Shown piece by piece: positions 61,427-64,000 of a stretch of DNA of 64,000 nt. The notes beneath the pieces are model-generated. The model was not told where the DNA came from, searched no databases, and worked only from the letters and a program-made list of their open reading frames with translations. A program made the position numbers and the translations under genes. Location of the stretch: NCBI RefSeq assembly GCF_012641435.1, contig NZ_JABAIJ010000007.1, forward strand, positions 186,001-250,000, written 5' to 3'. Origin of the DNA: Rhizobium sp. P38BS-XIX. GTDB taxonomy: Bacteria; Pseudomonadota; Alphaproteobacteria; Rhizobiales; Rhizobiaceae. Numbering within the stretch: position 1 is the stretch's first letter; every line of letters begins with the position of its first letter.

Positions 61427-62308
61427 ATGAAGGTCGGATTTATCGGATTGGGTCAGATGGGCAGCGCCATGGCCGTCAATCTCATCAAGGCGGGGCATGA
61501 GGTGACTGTCTACAATCGTTCGCGCGACAAGGCGGACGCTCTTGCCGGCGAAGGCGCGAAAGTGGCTGTCACCGTGGCGGAAGCCTGTGTCGGCGACGCC
61601 GTTTTCACCATGCTTGCCCATGACGATGCGCTGTCTGCCGTCGTGCACAGCGATGGTGGTGTCCTTGCGAGCCTCGGGAACGGCGCGGTTCATATTTCCG
61701 CCAGCACGATTAGCGTCGCCACCTCGGAGAGGCTTGCCAAGGAGCACGCGGACCTGGGTCAGCGTTTCGTGGCAGCACCGGTCTTTGGCCGGCCGGAAGC
61801 AGCAGCTGCGGCAAAGCTATTCGTGGTCGCGGCCGGTGCGCCGGATGCCGTCCAATCGGTCACGCCACTTTTCGACGCTATCGGTCAGCGCACCTTCGTG
61901 GTCGGCGAGGAGCCGAAAGCCGCCAATCTCGTCAAGCTCAGCGGCAATTTCCTGATCGCCGCCGTCATCGAGTCGCTCGGTGAGGCGATGGCGCTGGTGG
62001 AGAAGGGCGGCGTCGACCGTCATGCCTATCTCGAGCTGCTGACGTCGACGCTGTTCAGCGCGCCAATCTACAAGACCTATGGCGGCCTGATTGCCGATCG
62101 CAAGTTCAAGCCGGCCGGTTTCACCGCGCCGCTCGGCCAGAAGGACATTCGGCTGGCGCTGGCCGCCGGCGAGGCGCTTAACGTGCCGTTGCCGTTGGCA
62201 AGCCTGCTGCGTGACAGGTTCTTGACCCTGTTGGCGCATGGAGGCGACGAACTCGATTGGTCGGCCGTCGGCGCGCTGGCCGCGAAGGATGCCGGGTTGG
62301 CGGATTAA
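61427..62308 (+). CDS. NAD(P)-dependent beta-hydroxyacid dehydrogenase family protein (second copy)
   Basis: A 293-residue family member. The Rossmann motif VGFIGLGQMGSAMA starts at residue 2, VAAPVFGRPEAA binds substrate near 122, and the catalytic Lys is in ANLVKLSGNFLI. AAGGAG lies 8 bases before this ATG; another ATG six bases upstream is too close to the site. It differs from the 55499 copy in the substrate loop, so the two probably act on different substrates. Confidence 0.88.
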   Translation: MKVGFIGLGQMGSAMAVNLIKAGHEVTVYNRSRDKADALAGEGAKVAVTVAEACVGDAVFTMLAHDDALSAVVHSDGGVLASLGNGAVHISASTISVATSERLAKEHADLGQRFVAAPVFGRPEAAAAAKLFVVAAGAPDAVQSVTPLFDAIGQRTFVVGEEPKAANLVKLSGNFLIAAVIESLGEAMALVEKGGVDRHAYLELLTSTLFSAPIYKTYGGLIADRKFKPAGFTAPLGQKDIRLALAAGEALNVPLPLASLLRDRFLTLLAHGGDELDWSAVGALAAKDAGLAD

Positions 62309-62408
62309 TCTGCCGGCCGCGATGAGTTCCGTGGGCTTTGGCATCGGCAACGCTGCTTGCCAAAGCCTTGATTGCATGCAAGCTTTCCTGCCTCAAGGGG
62401 AGGGACTA

Positions 62409-63044
62409 ATGCATCTGACCACGCTGCTTGCCTTCGCGGCCGTTTCCTTCATCGGTATCGCAACGCCCGGGCCAACCGTGCTGTTGGCGTTGACGAATGG
62501 CTCGCGCTTTGGCGTCAGGCGCGCCTTGCCGGGCATGGTGGGTGCGGTCCTTTCCGATGCGGTTCTGATCAGCGCGGTTGCCATCGGTCTCGGCGCGCTG
62601 CTGGCCGCTTCCGAATTCTGGTTCTCGGCGCTCAAATGGGTGGGCGCTGCCTATCTCGCTTTTCTGGGCATCATGATGCTGCGGTCGAAGGGGACGATCG
62701 ACAGCGTCTTGCAGGCGAGCGGAAATCAGCCCCAAGGAACCGCCTTTTCCATCGGCCTCAAGAGCTTCATGGTCGCGGTCACCAATCCCAAGGGCTATCT
62801 TTTCTTTTCGGCTTTCTTGCCGCAGTTCCTCGAACCGGCCGCGCCGCAGCTGCAACAATATGTCGTTCTCGGCGCGATCTTCGCTTCGCTCGATTTCATG
62901 ATCATGCTTGGTTATGCGGTCTTCGGTTCGCAGGCCGTTCGTGTGCTGAAATCGGAAGGCGCCAAATGGCTCGAGCGCGCCTGTGGCGGCGCGCTTTTGG
63001 CTCTTGCCGGCTCGTTGGCGTTTTACCGCCGCGCCGTCAATTGA
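62409..63044 (+). CDS. LysE/RhtB family amino-acid exporter
   Basis: A 211-residue inner-membrane protein with six helices and the family start MHLTTLLAFAAVSFIGIATPGPT. LysE-type proteins export amino acids (lysine, threonine, homoserine). GGAGG precedes the ATG. Its stop overlaps the stop of the convergent dehydratase by eight bases. A partner threonine-metabolising gene lies next to it, which hints at threonine-related export, but this is inference. Confidence 0.92.
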   Translation: MHLTTLLAFAAVSFIGIATPGPTVLLALTNGSRFGVRRALPGMVGAVLSDAVLISAVAIGLGALLAASEFWFSALKWVGAAYLAFLGIMMLRSKGTIDSVLQASGNQPQGTAFSIGLKSFMVAVTNPKGYLFFSAFLPQFLEPAAPQLQQYVVLGAIFASLDFMIMLGYAVFGSQAVRVLKSEGAKWLERACGGALLALAGSLAFYRRAVN

Positions 63045-64000
63045 ATGAACTGCGGGTCAGAGCCGCCTCAAAGACGTCCTGGTCGACATTGCCGCCCGAG
63101 GTAACGACGATCACGCTATCGCCGTCGATGTCCTTTCCTTGGAAGAGCGCTGCAGCCAAGGCAACGGCGCCACCCGGCTCGACGACGATCTTCAATCGAC
63201 TGAAGGCAAGCGCCATGGCCTTCTGTGCCTCCTCGTCGGAAACGACGAGACCGGGGCCGCAGAGGCGCTTCATGATCGGGAAGGTGATGTTACCCGGTTG
63301 CGGCGTGATGATGGCGTCGCAGATCGAGCCCTGCAGGGCAGCATTGCGTTCGATCTTGCCGGAGGCAAGAGAGCGTGTGGCGTCGTCGAAATCCTTGGGC
63401 TCGCATGGGCGCACTTTAAGGCCCGGCGCGCGGGATTCCAGCGCAAGTGCGATACCCGAAGAAAGGCCGCCGCCACCACAGGGCACGAGCACGCTCGCGG
63501 ATTCAATGCCTTCCTCGGCAGCCTGCTCGGCGATTTCGAGGCCCGTTGTTCCCTGGCCGGCAATCACCTGTGGTTCGTCGAATGGCTTGATCAGCGTCAG
63601 GCCGCGCTCTTTGGAAAGGCGCGCGCCGATTTCATCGCGATCTTCCTTCCCGCGGTCGTAGAGCACGACCTCCGCGCCGAAGGCACGCGTGTTGGCGACT
63701 TTCAGCTTCGGCGCGTCCGTCGGCATGACGATGACCGAGGGGATGCCGTGCAGCTTTGCGGCCAAAGCCACGCCCTGCGCATGGTTGCCGGACGAGAAGG
63801 CGATGACGCCCTTGGCACGCACATCCGGTTCCAATGCCGAAACCGCCGACCAGCCGCCGCGAAACTTGAAGGAACCGGAATGCTGCAGGCACTCGGCCTT
63901 CACGAACAGACGACGCCCGGCAATCTCATCAAGAAAAGGGGAGGAGAGAAGCGGCGTGCGGCGCGCCCGACCGCCGAGGCGAGCGCGGGCGGCTTCGATC
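63037..64000 (-). CDS. Threonine/serine dehydratase, 5' end outside the window
   Basis: A PLP enzyme of fold type II. The window holds the last 320 or so codons; the reading frame is open to the right edge (…IEAARARLGGRARRTPLLSS), so the start is missing. Visible are the PLP Lys in HSGSFKFRGG, SSGNHAQGVALAA, and the Gly-rich phosphate loop PCGGGGLSSG. It removes ammonia from threonine or serine, giving 2-oxobutyrate or pyruvate. Without the N-terminus its exact subclass (biosynthetic or catabolic, or a serine-racemase relative) is uncertain. Confidence 0.9.
   Translation of the reverse strand, partial: IEAARARLGGRARRTPLLSSPFLDEIAGRRLFVKAECLQHSGSFKFRGGWSAVSALEPDVRAKGVIAFSSGNHAQGVALAAKLHGIPSVIVMPTDAPKLKVANTRAFGAEVVLYDRGKEDRDEIGARLSKERGLTLIKPFDEPQVIAGQGTTGLEIAEQAAEEGIESASVLVPCGGGGLSSGIALALESRAPGLKVRPCEPKDFDDATRSLASGKIERNAALQGSICDAIITPQPGNITFPIMKRLCGPGLVVSDEEAQKAMALAFSRLKIVVEPGGAVALAAALFQGKDIDGDSVIVVTSGGNVDQDVFEAALTRSSFN

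Noticed and set aside
59813..61747. Minus-strand frame over pyruvate kinase and the next gene
   Set aside because: It covers two convincing opposite genes and has shadow-like composition.

Overview
The window looks like a chromosomal segment from a Rhizobium-group alphaproteobacterium (Rhizobiaceae). The pointers are family-level: a CpdR-type response regulator, homospermidine synthase, an Omp10-type lipoprotein, a GapR (DUF2312) protein, a MlotiK1-like cyclic-nucleotide-gated channel, a HisN-type phosphatase, an AsnC/DUF2000 pair, and an MmgR-like small RNA with the family's conserved 10-mer. GC content is high, genes are dense, and most starts have a clear AGGAG-type ribosome binding site. 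No phage, insertion sequence, CRISPR array or rRNA operon was seen. One tRNA gene (Val, GAC) is present.

Layout, left to right. 1-11 kb: a DUF475/TerC-like membrane protein, small hypothetical proteins (one behind a likely EcfG/RpoE2 stress promoter), tRNA-Val, cpdR, an N-formylglutamate amidohydrolase, an MmgR-like sRNA, hisN, a lysophospholipase-like hydrolase, the channel gene, a small decayed patch with an orphan gene, and an AsnC/DUF2000 divergent pair. 11-15 kb: a small heat-shock gene with a sigma-32 promoter and a ROSE-like leader, a SBF-type transporter with a divergent LysR regulator, and threonine aldolase. 15.9-22.3 kb: gltB and gltD (NADPH glutamate synthase). 22.3-31 kb: an orphan GlyRS-like synthetase core, an SGNH-like protein beside a lytic transglycosylase, galU, an outer-membrane barrel protein, kdsD, and the NfeD/paraslipin pair. 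31-44 kb: an HtrA-like protein that has lost its triad, hemH, a LysM-bearing 5'-nucleotidase, Omp10, homospermidine synthase, pabB/pabC-like/YciI, a PepF-type peptidase and an orphan sigma-54 activator.

44-49 kb is cell-envelope biased: a DUF882 protein, then a GT29-like protein, a GT25 glycosyltransferase and a polysaccharide deacetylase. 49-52.6 kb is a copper-delivery cluster on the minus strand (CXXC secreted protein, PepSY membrane protein, PCuAC chaperone, SCO, CopC). 52.8-64 kb holds an amine oxidase-like flavoprotein, ilvE, two beta-hydroxyacid dehydrogenases, a nitronate monooxygenase, gapR, DUF1244, a second N-formylglutamate amidohydrolase, a DUF1036 protein coupled to pyk, a LysE exporter and a threonine dehydratase that runs off the right edge.

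Most of the window is ordinary core genome. The most interesting points are the MmgR-like sRNA with a matching promoter, the stand-alone GlyRS-like protein with a long leader, two proteins that keep an enzyme fold but lack catalytic residues (HtrA-like and SGNH-like), the decayed block next to a possible orphan immunity gene, and tandem 23-base repeats upstream of homospermidine synthase. All family assignments are from reading the protein sequences; no database search was run.
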